A stretch of 64,000 nt of DNA from Allobosea sp. (GTDB lineage Bacteria; Pseudomonadota; Alphaproteobacteria; Rhizobiales; Beijerinckiaceae), in the NCBI GenBank assembly GCA_024231975.1, contig JAAEQB010000090.1, positions 29,069 to 93,068 of the forward strand, given 5' to 3'. The notes under the pieces were generated by a model. That model searched no databases. It saw only the letters and a program-made list of their open reading frames with translations, and was not told the DNA's origin. A program made the translations under genes and the position numbers. Shown here piece after piece: positions 41,772 through 50,360 of this stretch. The first letter of the stretch is position 1, and each line of letters starts with the position of its first letter.

Positions 41772-42794
41772 ATGGAATTCGTCTTCCCCTACGACAGCAT
41801 CACTCTGACCAACGAGGTCAACACCATCCCGAACGAGTACGGGCTGATGCAGGCGCTCAACCTCTTCCCGTCGGAGCCGATCGCGACCACGACGGTGATG
41901 GTGACCTTTGCCGACAACAAACTGCGCGTTCTTCCCGAGCGCGCACGGGGCGACAAGGGTACGCCGGGCCAGACCAGCGAGAATCGCGGCATCCCGGTGC
42001 AGATCCCGCATTTTCCGGCGATCGATAATATCGGCCCGTCGGATATTCAGAACAAGGCGATCATCGTCGACGGGCGGCCCGTCCCGATGACGGTCGCGGC
42101 CGCCACGGCCAAGATGCTGGCGATGATCCGGCGCAAGCACGCCATTACCCGAGAGTATCTGCGGGTGAACGCCCTGAAGGGCATCGTCAAGGATGGCGAC
42201 GGCACGACGCTCGCCAATTTCTTTCATCTCTTCGACATCGCGCCGCAGCAGGTCGATCTCGTGCTCGGTACGCCCGGCACGAACATGATCGACAAGGTCG
42301 AAGAGATCTATGACAAGGTCCACGCTGGCGTGGTCGGCGATACCGTATCGCGGGTCGAGGTGGTCATCGGCTCGAGCTTGTTCAGCAAGTTCGTCCAGCA
42401 TGCCAAGGTCGAGAAATACTGGATGGGCTATCAGGCGGCGCAGGGTCTCGCCAATATGAACCGCCATGGGCAGGGTAACGACCATGGCCGCACCTTCGAG
42501 TTCGGGAACGTCTTTTTCCGTGAATATAAGGGGCAGGTTCCGCTGAAAGCCGGCAACGAGCATCTCGTCGATCCGGCCAAGGGCCATGCTTATCCGGCGG
42601 GCACCAACGAAACCTTTGCGACCTATGACGGGCCTCCGCACCACATGGATCGCGTCAATACCCCCGGCGAGGAAATCTTTATCAGCGAGAAGATCCTCGA
42701 CCATGGTGAAGGCGTTGAGGCCAAGAGTCAGTCCAACGCCCTGCCGGTCTGCAAGCGGCCGAAGGCGTTGGTCGAGGTGATCAGCTCCAACTGA
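41772..42794 (+). CDS. Major capsid protein, lambda gpE family
   Basis: A 340-aa HK97-fold shell protein. It begins MEFVFPYDSITLTNEVNTIP; further landmarks are NRGIPVQIPHFPAIDNIGPSD (arm), MIRRKHAITREYLRVNALKG, and FGNVFFREYKGQVPL. The C-terminal SNALPVCKRPKALVEVISSN is typical of the gpE family. It is the most abundant protein expected from this element. Confidence 0.93.
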   Translation: MEFVFPYDSITLTNEVNTIPNEYGLMQALNLFPSEPIATTTVMVTFADNKLRVLPERARGDKGTPGQTSENRGIPVQIPHFPAIDNIGPSDIQNKAIIVDGRPVPMTVAAATAKMLAMIRRKHAITREYLRVNALKGIVKDGDGTTLANFFHLFDIAPQQVDLVLGTPGTNMIDKVEEIYDKVHAGVVGDTVSRVEVVIGSSLFSKFVQHAKVEKYWMGYQAAQGLANMNRHGQGNDHGRTFEFGNVFFREYKGQVPLKAGNEHLVDPAKGHAYPAGTNETFATYDGPPHHMDRVNTPGEEIFISEKILDHGEGVEAKSQSNALPVCKRPKALVEVISSN

Positions 42795-42804
42795 TCGCCG
42801 GATC

Positions 42805-43218
42805 ATGTCGGCTCTCACCGATGCCATCGGGCGGTCGCGCGCTGCGGCCGCCCGTGCCACCGGCGCGCCCTGGCGCGTGCTGCCGCGCAAGGCCAAGCGC
42901 CCGGGCGACCGGCCCGTCCCGGATCCGGCGCGGCCGGAGTTCGAGGTGCAGGCGCATCTCTTCGCGCCCGACAAGGTCGATGGTCGGGTACCGGAAACCA
43001 TCGCGCTGGAGAGCGGACGGCATCCCGGCATCGTTGGCGACGATCTCGCCCTCGTCGTCTGGACAGTCCCCCCCGGCTGCCAGATCAGGCAGGGCGACGT
43101 CGTGCAGGAGAAGCTTGGGGCGCCGGCTGTCGGGCGCAAGTTCCGCGTTTCCAAGCCGCCCGGTGGCGACGCCACCGGCCATGTCCGGCTCGACCTCTCC
43201 GCGCTGGGCGAAGACTAG
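42805..43218 (+). CDS. Head-tail connector region protein (137 aa)
   Basis: A basic N-terminal segment (AIGRSRAAAARATGAPWRVL) precedes a beta-rich C-terminal part (VVWTVPPGCQIRQGDVVQ, HVRLDLSALGED). The position between capsid and tail-terminator-like genes suggests a head completion or joining protein. It is not recognised as a specific family. Confidence 0.6.
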   Translation: MSALTDAIGRSRAAAARATGAPWRVLPRKAKRPGDRPVPDPARPEFEVQAHLFAPDKVDGRVPETIALESGRHPGIVGDDLALVVWTVPPGCQIRQGDVVQEKLGAPAVGRKFRVSKPPGGDATGHVRLDLSALGED

Positions 43219-43222
43219 CCCG

Positions 43223-44023
43223 ATGCACCTGTCGATCATGGCACTCCGCCTCGCGGTCAAGGCGGCGCTGGCGCCCTATTGGCCGGAAGGGCAGGCCGAG
43301 AGCTGGCCGACCATCGCCGGCAACCGCTTCTTCGATTCCCGCTTCGACGAGATCGACGGGCGCGGCGGGGAGCGCACGCCGCTCGTGGTCTTCGCCGCCG
43401 AGGCGGTGGATGGCGATGCCTACTCCGGCCAGAACGGCGCCAGCGGCGAACGCGGCTTCGATGTCACGACCCGGCTGGTGATCTCGGCGCAGATCACCTC
43501 GCGCCAGAAGTTCAAGGATCCTGATACCGAGGAGGTCTTCGACGCCGAGACCGCCGACCTGCTCGACCAGGAGATGGCGGACCGGCTGGCGCTTCTGCAG
43601 GACCAGATATGGATCGTGCTCGACGGCGATCCGCTCGTCCGCAAGCTGCGGCGTCGCATCGTCAAGCTCGACGCCGAGCCTTACCCCTCGGCCGAAACCG
43701 GCGAGAAGCTCGCCGTGCTCGCCACATCCTATTTCGTCGCCACCCTCGGAGATGGCGAAAAGGCACTCGAGCTCGTCGTCGCCGGGCTTCCGCTTGAATC
43801 GCCTGAACGCCAGCGCGCCGAGTTCGCGCTCGCTGGCATGGCCTCGACCCGCGCCTTCATGGCCGCCGCCGTCACCCGCCGCAGCGGCTTCGCGCCGCGC
43901 CCCTTCGCCGCCGACGTGCTGGCGCAGGGCGTGTCGCGGGCCATCCCCACACCACCAGCATCGCCGGCGCCGCCGGCCGATCGCCTCACCGTCACGCTCG
44001 ACCCGAAGGAGCCCTTGCCATGA
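43223..44023 (+). CDS. Tail completion / neck protein (266 aa), probable
   Basis: The fold suggested by LRLAVKAALAPYWPEGQAES, a beta strand series around RLVISAQITSRQKFKDPDTE and a late AVLATSYFVATLGDG resembles tail-terminator proteins (gpU-like). The C-terminus is Pro-rich. In contractile-tail prophages this gene stands between head completion and sheath genes and caps the tail. The start at ATG 43223 lies four bases after the previous stop. Confidence 0.6.
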   Translation: MHLSIMALRLAVKAALAPYWPEGQAESWPTIAGNRFFDSRFDEIDGRGGERTPLVVFAAEAVDGDAYSGQNGASGERGFDVTTRLVISAQITSRQKFKDPDTEEVFDAETADLLDQEMADRLALLQDQIWIVLDGDPLVRKLRRRIVKLDAEPYPSAETGEKLAVLATSYFVATLGDGEKALELVVAGLPLESPERQRAEFALAGMASTRAFMAAAVTRRSGFAPRPFAADVLAQGVSRAIPTPPASPAPPADRLTVTLDPKEPLP

Positions 44024-44313
44024 GCGAGCAGAAGCCGGCCCTCCCGCCGGAATTCGTCGATGTCTATCCGACCGAGGGCCGCCGGGTCCGCATCGAAACC
44101 GGCGAGCTGCTGCCGTCGGGCCATGTCCTGCGCGGCGTTCGACGCACCACCTGTCTGCTGCGCCTCGAGCGCGATGGCGATGTCGTGCTGAAGCCGCACG
44201 AGGCTGAGCAGGCTGAAGACGCAACCCCGCCCGCGCCGACTGCCGGCGACCCTCCGGCCGGCGATCCGCCGACCTCCGCCGATGCGGGCGGATCGAAGCC
44301 CCGCAAGAGCTGA
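44020..44313 (+). CDS. DUF2635-like small protein
   Basis: A 97-aa protein. FVDVYPTEGRRVRIETGELL followed by GHVLRGVRRTTCLLRLERDGDVV fits the DUF2635 pattern (Mu gp38-like), which always sits before the tail sheath gene. The C-terminal Ala/Pro/Glu tail is disordered. Its role in tail assembly is unknown. Confidence 0.68.
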   Translation: MSEQKPALPPEFVDVYPTEGRRVRIETGELLPSGHVLRGVRRTTCLLRLERDGDVVLKPHEAEQAEDATPPAPTAGDPPAGDPPTSADAGGSKPRKS

Positions 44314-44361
44314 ACCGCCTTCCCGCCATCGGCCTTCCGGCCGTTCTGAGGCTGACCACTC

Positions 44362-45873
44362 ATGACCATTTCCTTCGACCAGATCGGCCCCGTCCGCACG
44401 CCGGGCTATCGCAATGAATTCTCGCTCGGCCGTCCGCCCTTCGCGCAGAGCATGCAGGTCCTGATCCCCGGGCCTGTCGCCGCCGGCGCGACAGTTCAGA
44501 CCGGTGTTTCGCAGCGCATCCGCGACGATGTCGAAACCGCCTATGGCCCTGGCTCCCTGCTCGGCACCATGCTCAACATGGCGCGCCTTGCGCGTCCCTA
44601 TCTCGACTTTCGTGTGCTACCGCTCGCCGATTCCGGCACCAAGGCGAAGCTCGACGTCAAGGTCGACACGCTGCCGCCGGCCGGCACCTGGCCGTTCTGG
44701 CTGTTCGGCAACAACCGTCGTCGCCAGATCACCGTGACCGCGGCAGACACGGTCAACACGGTCGCGGCCAAGATCGCGGCGGCGGTCAACCAGCGCGTCA
44801 CCTTGCCGGGAGATTCCAAGTCGCTGGTGGACATCGCGATCGGCACCGCCGCGATCGATACCGCGACGGTCACCGCCCGCAATGGCGGCACGATGCTGAA
44901 CAACACGACCTGGCTCAGCTTCAAGAGCCGCGGCGAGAATTCACCGCTCGGCGCCTGCTGCACGCTGACTTTCACGGCCGGCACCGGCGGGCCGGACATG
45001 GCTGCGGCGCTCGCCGGCGTCGGCACCGGCTATTTCGCCTGGGTGCTCTCGCCCTATCGCGATGCGACGTCGCTGACTGCGATCAGCGCCTGGCTCGCCG
45101 AGCAGTGGGGCCCGCTCGCCATGCGCTATGGCTGGGCCGTTGCTGGCATCACCGGGTCGCAGGCCACGGTCGCGGCGGCAGGCGATGCCATGAACGACCA
45201 GATGCGCGTGATGATGGCGCTCAAGAGCTCGTCGGAGCCCGAGCCCTTCATCGCCGCCTGCGCCGGGGCCGAGCTTGCCTTCGTCTTCGACTTCGCTCGC
45301 TCGATCACCGATGTCCAGATCTTCGCCCGCGGTCTCACCGGCCGAGAGGTGAAGGGGCTGACCGGGCCCTGGGAGACCGACGACGTCTATTCGGAGCCGC
45401 AGCGCAACCTGCTCTATTATGACGGCATCTCCCCGCAGGACGCGAAGGAAGGCAAGGTCTATCTGGAGCGGGTCATCACGACGTTCCAGCGGCGTGCCTC
45501 GACCGGCCTGGAGGATATCTCCTATCTCGACATCAATGGGCCCTGCATCGACGCCTACACGGTGCAGTACCAGCGTCACTATGTCTGGAACACTCACCAG
45601 AATACGACGCTCGTCGGCGATCAGGAGGACTTCGCCGAAGGCCAGACCAGGCCGCAGGACCTGCACAAGACCTTGGTCGCCTCCTACACCGATCTGAACC
45701 GCCGCGGCCGGATCGTGCAGGACGTGCAGTCCTATGAGCAAAACCTGCGCGTCGAGCTTTCGGACGATCCAGTCCGGGCCAATGCCGAGCAGCGCATCTA
45801 CCGCGCCAATCCCTTCTACATCATGGCGACGAAGTCGATCGTCGGCGAACTGGCCCCCGGCGCGCAGGCCTGA
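44362..45873 (+). CDS. Contractile tail sheath protein
   Basis: A 503-aa sheath of the Mu gpL/subtilisin-like type. Landmarks are ISFDQIGPVRTPGYRNEFSL at the start, FRVLPLADSGTKAKLDVKV, AWLAEQWGPLAMRYGWAVA, and LYYDGISPQDAKEGKVYLER near the C-terminal part, with a final PFYIMATKSIVGELAPG. Presence of a sheath means the phage is a myovirus. Confidence 0.93.
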   Translation: MTISFDQIGPVRTPGYRNEFSLGRPPFAQSMQVLIPGPVAAGATVQTGVSQRIRDDVETAYGPGSLLGTMLNMARLARPYLDFRVLPLADSGTKAKLDVKVDTLPPAGTWPFWLFGNNRRRQITVTAADTVNTVAAKIAAAVNQRVTLPGDSKSLVDIAIGTAAIDTATVTARNGGTMLNNTTWLSFKSRGENSPLGACCTLTFTAGTGGPDMAAALAGVGTGYFAWVLSPYRDATSLTAISAWLAEQWGPLAMRYGWAVAGITGSQATVAAAGDAMNDQMRVMMALKSSSEPEPFIAACAGAELAFVFDFARSITDVQIFARGLTGREVKGLTGPWETDDVYSEPQRNLLYYDGISPQDAKEGKVYLERVITTFQRRASTGLEDISYLDINGPCIDAYTVQYQRHYVWNTHQNTTLVGDQEDFAEGQTRPQDLHKTLVASYTDLNRRGRIVQDVQSYEQNLRVELSDDPVRANAEQRIYRANPFYIMATKSIVGELAPGAQA

Positions 45874-45941
45874 ACCGCGCGTCGTCCTCGCCCCGGCCAG
45901 CCGGCCGCGGCGCCTCTTTTCATTAGCATCGGGAGCGAACC

Positions 45942-46331
45942 ATGGCCGGCAAGGACTATGGCGACGTCGTGATTTCCGTCCTCTCCGGCCCGCTGGCCGG
46001 GCGGACCCTTTCAGCCATGGGCGAGATCAAGATCAAGTCCACCGGCTACAAGATCGCGGCGGAGGTCAGCAGCGACCATCAGGTCATGAATCGCAGCTTC
46101 GAGGCGCAGCCGGTGCTCGTCTCCTGCGATTTCGATCGCGGCAGCGTCGACTGGGGCGCGCTGATCGCGGCGCGCTTCGATCTGACCTGGACCGAGGTCC
46201 ATGCCGGCAAGACGCATTTCATGACGCAGGCGGGCTTCACCGGCGAGGCGCAGGCTTCGATGAAGGACGGCAAAATGACCGGCCTCGAGGTCAGCTGCGC
46301 CAAGGCCAATTATCGCGCCCGCAACCAGTGA
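45942..46331 (+). CDS. Tail tube protein, Mu gpM-like
   Basis: A 129-aa protein: GDVVISVLSGPLAGRTLSAM, then EIKIKSTGYKIAAEVSSDHQ, NRSFEAQPVLVSCDFDRG and a final MKDGKMTGLEVSCAKANYR. These are the features of the Mu-type inner tube. It follows the sheath gene as expected and polymerises inside it. Confidence 0.88.
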   Translation: MAGKDYGDVVISVLSGPLAGRTLSAMGEIKIKSTGYKIAAEVSSDHQVMNRSFEAQPVLVSCDFDRGSVDWGALIAARFDLTWTEVHAGKTHFMTQAGFTGEAQASMKDGKMTGLEVSCAKANYRARNQ

Positions 46332-46341
46332 GGACTGACCG

Positions 46342-46781
46342 ATGACCTGGACCCTCAAGCTTGAGCGCCAGCGCGAATGGCCGGCGAAGACCTTCGTCGA
46401 TGACCTCGCCTTCCGCGATCCGACGCTCGCGGTCATGCGGCGCCTTCCGCAGATCGAGCGGGTGCGCACGCTGCCCGACCGGTCGACCCTCTATGAAGTT
46501 GACTGGGAGGCGGTTGACGCCTGGCTGCGCGCGCTAATCGCGGACGAGGTCAATCTCGGCCTGATCGACCAGTTGATGCCGGTCGAGGCAGAGCGTGCCA
46601 AGACGGCGCTGCTCGGTTTTTTCGGCTCGGCGGCGGCCGATCCGCCCAGGAACACGCCGCCGACGACCTCCTCTTTGCCGCGGGCGTCCGGGACGACCCG
46701 GATCGAATGAGCATCGTCGAGATGCTGCAGCTGCATTCGCGCTGGCAGGCCTGGCGCCTGCGTAGCGTTCTAGGCGCCTAG
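46342..46781 (+). CDS. Tail assembly chaperone, made with a programmed -1 frameshift
   Basis: The zero frame 46342-46710 encodes a 122-aa protein starting MTWTLKLERQREWPAKTFVD. At 46617-46623 a slippery TTTTTTC is perfectly phased (zero-frame TTT TTC). A -1 shift there continues for 52 codons to the TAG at 46779-46781, giving about 146 aa and ending in a plausible sequence (EHAADDLLFAAGV, MSIVEMLQLHSRWQAWRLR). This is the G/G-T arrangement conserved in tailed phages: both products bind the tape-measure protein during tail assembly. Confidence 0.85.
46617..46623 (+). promoter_or_regulatory. Slippery heptamer TTTTTTC for -1 frameshifting
   Basis: X-XXY-YYZ heptamer with zero-frame codons TTT (46618-46620) and TTC (46621-46623), next to a GC-rich downstream stretch (ggctcggcggcggccgat) that could form the stimulating structure. 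Confidence 0.82.
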
Positions 46782-46792
46782 GGGGAACCGGC

Positions 46793-49177
46793 ATGGTTGT
46801 CGTAAACGAGGCCCGCGCTGTCCTCACGGCCGAGGATCGCGCCTCGGCCGTGCTCGCCATGGTCTCGCGCAATTTCGACCGGTTGAACCGTGCCGCCAAT
46901 CACCTCAACGCCGTGGCGAACAATCCGCGGGCCCAGCAGCAGATCCAGCAGAGCATCTCCCGCACCACGGCCCTGACCGCCGGGATGGGCGCGGCTGCGA
47001 TGCGGGCTGCCGGACCGCTCGCCGGCATGTTCACCCTCTACGGCGCCGGAGCACAGCTCGCCTCGGCAAACCGCGCCTTTGCCCGGAACGAAAGGGCGAT
47101 GACGCGTATCGGCGTCACGGCCGATGCTTCCATGGCGGCGCAGCAGGCATCCTGGCAGCAGCTACAGCAGCTCGCGCAGGAGACGGCGCAGCCGGTCGAG
47201 AAGGTCAGGGACGGGCTCGATTCACTGGTTGCGTCCGGCCGCTCGCTGCCGGAGGCCATGGCCTTCCTGCCGGCCGTCGCCCGCACTGCGCAGGCCTCGG
47301 GCTCCGAGGTCGCGGATATCGCCAAGACCGCCGATTCCGTGGGCGAGAGTTTCAAGCTCGTCGGGGCCGACATGCAGGCCGCCTTCGACATCATGGCTGC
47401 GGGCGGCAAGGCCGGGAAGTTCGAGCTGAAGGACATGGCTCGCTATCTGCCGAGCCTCGGCCCGGCCGCTTCGGCCATCGGCTTCTCGGGCAAGAAGGGC
47501 CTGTCGGACCTCGTCGCCATGCTGCAGATCATGCGCAAGGGCTCGGGTACTGCCGAAGAGGCGGTCGGCTCGATGAACAACATCCTCAATAAAATGGAGA
47601 GCGACGAGACCGCCAAGAAGTTCAAGAAGCTAGGCGTCGATTCTGAAGCGGCCTTCAAGAAGGCGAGGGCCGAAGGGCGCAATCTCGTCGAGGTCTTCGA
47701 GGAATTGGTCAACACGGCGCTGAAGGGGGACCGGTCGCGCATCGGCGAACTGATCCAGGATCAGGAGTTCCGCCGCGGAGCCCAGGCGCTGATGATGTTC
47801 AAGGGTGAGTGGCAGGACCTCTCGCGCACCATGCAGGCAACGTCGACTGGCACGGTAGCGAACGATCTCGCACGCGTGCTCGGGGACAAGCAGGCGACCT
47901 TCGACCGGTTTACGAACTCGGCTTCCCGTCTCGCCGATATCTTGGGCAAGCGCGTCGCGCCGGCTTTCCAGAGCATGGCGACAGCTGCGGCGTCCGCCAT
48001 GGACGCGGCAGCAGAAGCGCTGAAACCCGGCGAGACTGATCAAGAGCGCCTCGAGCGCATCGGAAACCGTCCGAAGACCCGGGCCGAGCAAGCAATCGAG
48101 AACGCGCGCCGGGCGCAGGAGCGCCAAAAGAAACTCGACGACCCGGCGTCGGAATACTACGGCATGCGCGATGGTGGCTTTGCCGGCTCGGGAGCTCGCA
48201 CCCAATCGGCGCGCGAGGCGCTGCTGCGGGCCAAGAAGTCGCGTACCCCTCTGGAACAGATCGAGCTCGACCGGATCGAGCATGGCGGCTTCCGTGAGCA
48301 GGCGAGCAAGACCACGGCTAAGAAGCTCGACGATCCCAAATGGCACGTGGAAACACGCGTCTCCAGCCACATGAACGCGCTGGCTCAGCATCGCGCCGCC
48401 CGGCGCGCGGCGGGTGAGACCCAGGAGATCGACGACTATCGCGAACGCCAGAGGCGGAGAGCCGAGTTCCTGCGGCAGGAGCGCGAGCAAAACGCGGCAG
48501 ACAACACGAACCCTGCGCGTAGCGGCGATGTCTATCGAGATGTCGACGTACTACGACGCGACAAGTTGCGTATCCAAGCCGACGACGAGCGTGCGTCGAG
48601 CGACAACTTGGTAACCGATCATGGCCAAGCCAGTCGCGATATGATGGCCGGCGTCATGAATCTTGCCCAGCTGGTGCGCGGCGCCAAGATGACAGAACAG
48701 GGCGAGGCAAATGTGTTTGGCCTCGGCGGAGATGCTGCCCAGCAGGCGGCCCGCAGCACGATTGAGATGGCTGTTCGAGAGATCGCAGCCAATCAAGCGC
48801 AGGCATCTGGGCAACCAGTGGATGAGAGTAAGATCGCAGCGACCGTGGCGAAGCTGACCAGCCTCGCCGAGAGGATCGGCGAGGCAGTTCCTCCCCCTGG
48901 CAGCGGGCCGCGCGGGCGCGTGGACGGTCTGGCTCAGTCGGCAGAGGAAGCGCTTAAGGGCACTCAGCTCACCGCGGAGGTTAAGCCCGGCCAGATCACC
49001 GCTCAGGCGAATGTCGACGTCACCTCTCAGGTCAGCGTCAAGGTAGAGCCGACGCCTGATTTCTGGGCCAAGGTCGACGCGAAGATCGAGGCGAAGACGC
49101 CCAAGAGCATGGCCGGCGTGTCGTTGCCGGGCAAGGAAGGCGGCGGCGCCCCGTCTTCGGCCGCGAGGCGATTCTGA
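46793..49177 (+). CDS. Tail tape measure protein
   Basis: A 794-aa protein. NEARAVLTAEDRASAVLAMV and a helical N-terminus are followed by a TP901-like tape domain (RVSDIAKTADSVGESFKLVG-type segment, then LVAMLQIMRKGSGTAEEAVG and MNNILNKMESDETAKKFKKL). A hydrophobic stretch (AGMGAAAMRAAGPLAGMFTL) precedes these. The C-terminal third is Ala/Gln/Arg-rich with long helices. At about 0.15 nm per residue a tail of roughly 110-120 nm is expected. Confidence 0.9.
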   Translation: MVVVNEARAVLTAEDRASAVLAMVSRNFDRLNRAANHLNAVANNPRAQQQIQQSISRTTALTAGMGAAAMRAAGPLAGMFTLYGAGAQLASANRAFARNERAMTRIGVTADASMAAQQASWQQLQQLAQETAQPVEKVRDGLDSLVASGRSLPEAMAFLPAVARTAQASGSEVADIAKTADSVGESFKLVGADMQAAFDIMAAGGKAGKFELKDMARYLPSLGPAASAIGFSGKKGLSDLVAMLQIMRKGSGTAEEAVGSMNNILNKMESDETAKKFKKLGVDSEAAFKKARAEGRNLVEVFEELVNTALKGDRSRIGELIQDQEFRRGAQALMMFKGEWQDLSRTMQATSTGTVANDLARVLGDKQATFDRFTNSASRLADILGKRVAPAFQSMATAAASAMDAAAEALKPGETDQERLERIGNRPKTRAEQAIENARRAQERQKKLDDPASEYYGMRDGGFAGSGARTQSAREALLRAKKSRTPLEQIELDRIEHGGFREQASKTTAKKLDDPKWHVETRVSSHMNALAQHRAARRAAGETQEIDDYRERQRRRAEFLRQEREQNAADNTNPARSGDVYRDVDVLRRDKLRIQADDERASSDNLVTDHGQASRDMMAGVMNLAQLVRGAKMTEQGEANVFGLGGDAAQQAARSTIEMAVREIAANQAQASGQPVDESKIAATVAKLTSLAERIGEAVPPPGSGPRGRVDGLAQSAEEALKGTQLTAEVKPGQITAQANVDVTSQVSVKVEPTPDFWAKVDAKIEAKTPKSMAGVSLPGKEGGGAPSSAARRF

Positions 49178-49899
49178 TGGCGACGCCCGGCGGACGCCTG
49201 CGCCGCGCTTCTTTCCGCGGCGTGCCCTTCGAGGTGCGTCGCGATGCCCGCGTCGCGCCGCGCGCCTTGCAGGTCGACGAGTATCCGCTTTCCGATCGCT
49301 GGCGGGTCATCGATCTCGGCCGCAAGGCGGTCACGTATCGCGTCGACATGTATGTCGCCGACGAGGGCAATGTTCAGGCTCGGCAGGCGGCGCTGGAAGC
49401 TGCGATCGACGCGGCCGGCCCCGGCATGCTGATCCTGCCGCAGCGTCCGCCGGTGCTCGCCTGGGCCCGCGCGCCTGAGAGCAGCTGGGAGGCGAAGGAG
49501 CTCGGCTATTTCAGCTTCCGCGTCGAATTCGTCGAGGATGGCCAGGACGATGCCGGCGCGCCCTCGCTCGGGCTGGCCGAGAGCATCGTCGGCGGCGCGC
49601 TCGGTGCCGTCGCTGGCCTTGCCGGCTCTTTCGGCGAGGCACTCGGCGGCCTGATCGGTTCGTTGGGGCCTCTCGTTTTCGAGGCTTCTGCTTTTATCAG
49701 CGAGGGGCTCGCCATGTTCGATATGGTCGCTTCGATCGCGACCGGCGTCGGCGACCTCGCAGACGTCGTCGCGGGCGTCGGCGCGGTCGCGAGCTGGACC
49801 GGCCTTGGCGAGATATTCGACGGGTTGTCCCTCGCCGGCGATATCGGCATGTCGGCGCTGGAGACCATCGCGCTCGGCGAGGCGTGGCTCGGGCTATGA
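49177..49899 (+). CDS. DNA circularisation N-terminal domain protein, Mu gp43 (gpN)-like
   Basis: A 240-aa tail/baseplate protein. RRASFRGVPFEVRRDARVAP, VDEYPLSDRWRVIDLGRKAV and TYRVDMYVADEGNVQARQAA match the N-terminal domain of Mu gpN-type proteins. The rest is a long Gly/Ala-rich hydrophobic section likely to span a membrane or oligomerise. In Mu the protein is about 490 aa; here the C-terminal part is the next gene. Confidence 0.8.
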   Translation: MATPGGRLRRASFRGVPFEVRRDARVAPRALQVDEYPLSDRWRVIDLGRKAVTYRVDMYVADEGNVQARQAALEAAIDAAGPGMLILPQRPPVLAWARAPESSWEAKELGYFSFRVEFVEDGQDDAGAPSLGLAESIVGGALGAVAGLAGSFGEALGGLIGSLGPLVFEASAFISEGLAMFDMVASIATGVGDLADVVAGVGAVASWTGLGEIFDGLSLAGDIGMSALETIALGEAWLGL

Positions 49900-50360
49900 G
49901 CACCTATCCACGTTCCAAGTCCCGCATTGCTGAGGAGCGGGGCCGAGAGATGGCGCGCGCCTTCGCCCGGCTGATGGCAGCCCTTGCCTTCGCGCGTGGC
50001 GTGCTGCGCGTCTCCTACACCTCCCGCCAGCAGGCGGAGGCGATGCGCGGCCGGCTGGTCGCGATGATGGAGCCGTTGCTCGAGCTGGCGGCGCGCGACC
50101 AGCAGCTGTTGCAGACGGTGGTCGAGGCCTACGGCGTTGCGCTCGATGCGCTCGATGCGCGGATCCTGTCGTTGAAGCCGGTGGTGCGGGTCACGACCGG
50201 CGAGAGCCAGCCGGCATGCCTGATCGCATGGCAGCTCTACGGCGATACCGAACGCGCCGCCGAGCTCGTGCGCCTCAATGGCGCCCGCTGTCCGGAGTTC
50301 ATGCCGGAAACGCTGCTCGCGCCCATGCCGGATGACGCCCCGCCGGGGGCAGGGCGCTGA
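49896..50360 (+). CDS. Baseplate-associated protein (154 aa), C-terminal gpN-like portion
   Basis: A helical N-terminus (RGREMARAFARLMAALAFAR, RGRLVAMMEPLLELAARDQQ) is followed by SQPACLIAWQLYGDTERAAELVR, a motif typical of the C-terminus of gp43/DNA-circularisation proteins. It starts with a four-base overlap on the previous gene, so the pair probably represents a split gpN. Confidence 0.65.
   Translation: MSTYPRSKSRIAEERGREMARAFARLMAALAFARGVLRVSYTSRQQAEAMRGRLVAMMEPLLELAARDQQLLQTVVEAYGVALDALDARILSLKPVVRVTTGESQPACLIAWQLYGDTERAAELVRLNGARCPEFMPETLLAPMPDDAPPGAGR

Noticed and set aside
49038..49370. Minus-strand 110-aa frame opposite the tape-measure gene end
   Set aside because: Low-complexity shadow inside two well-supported plus-strand genes.
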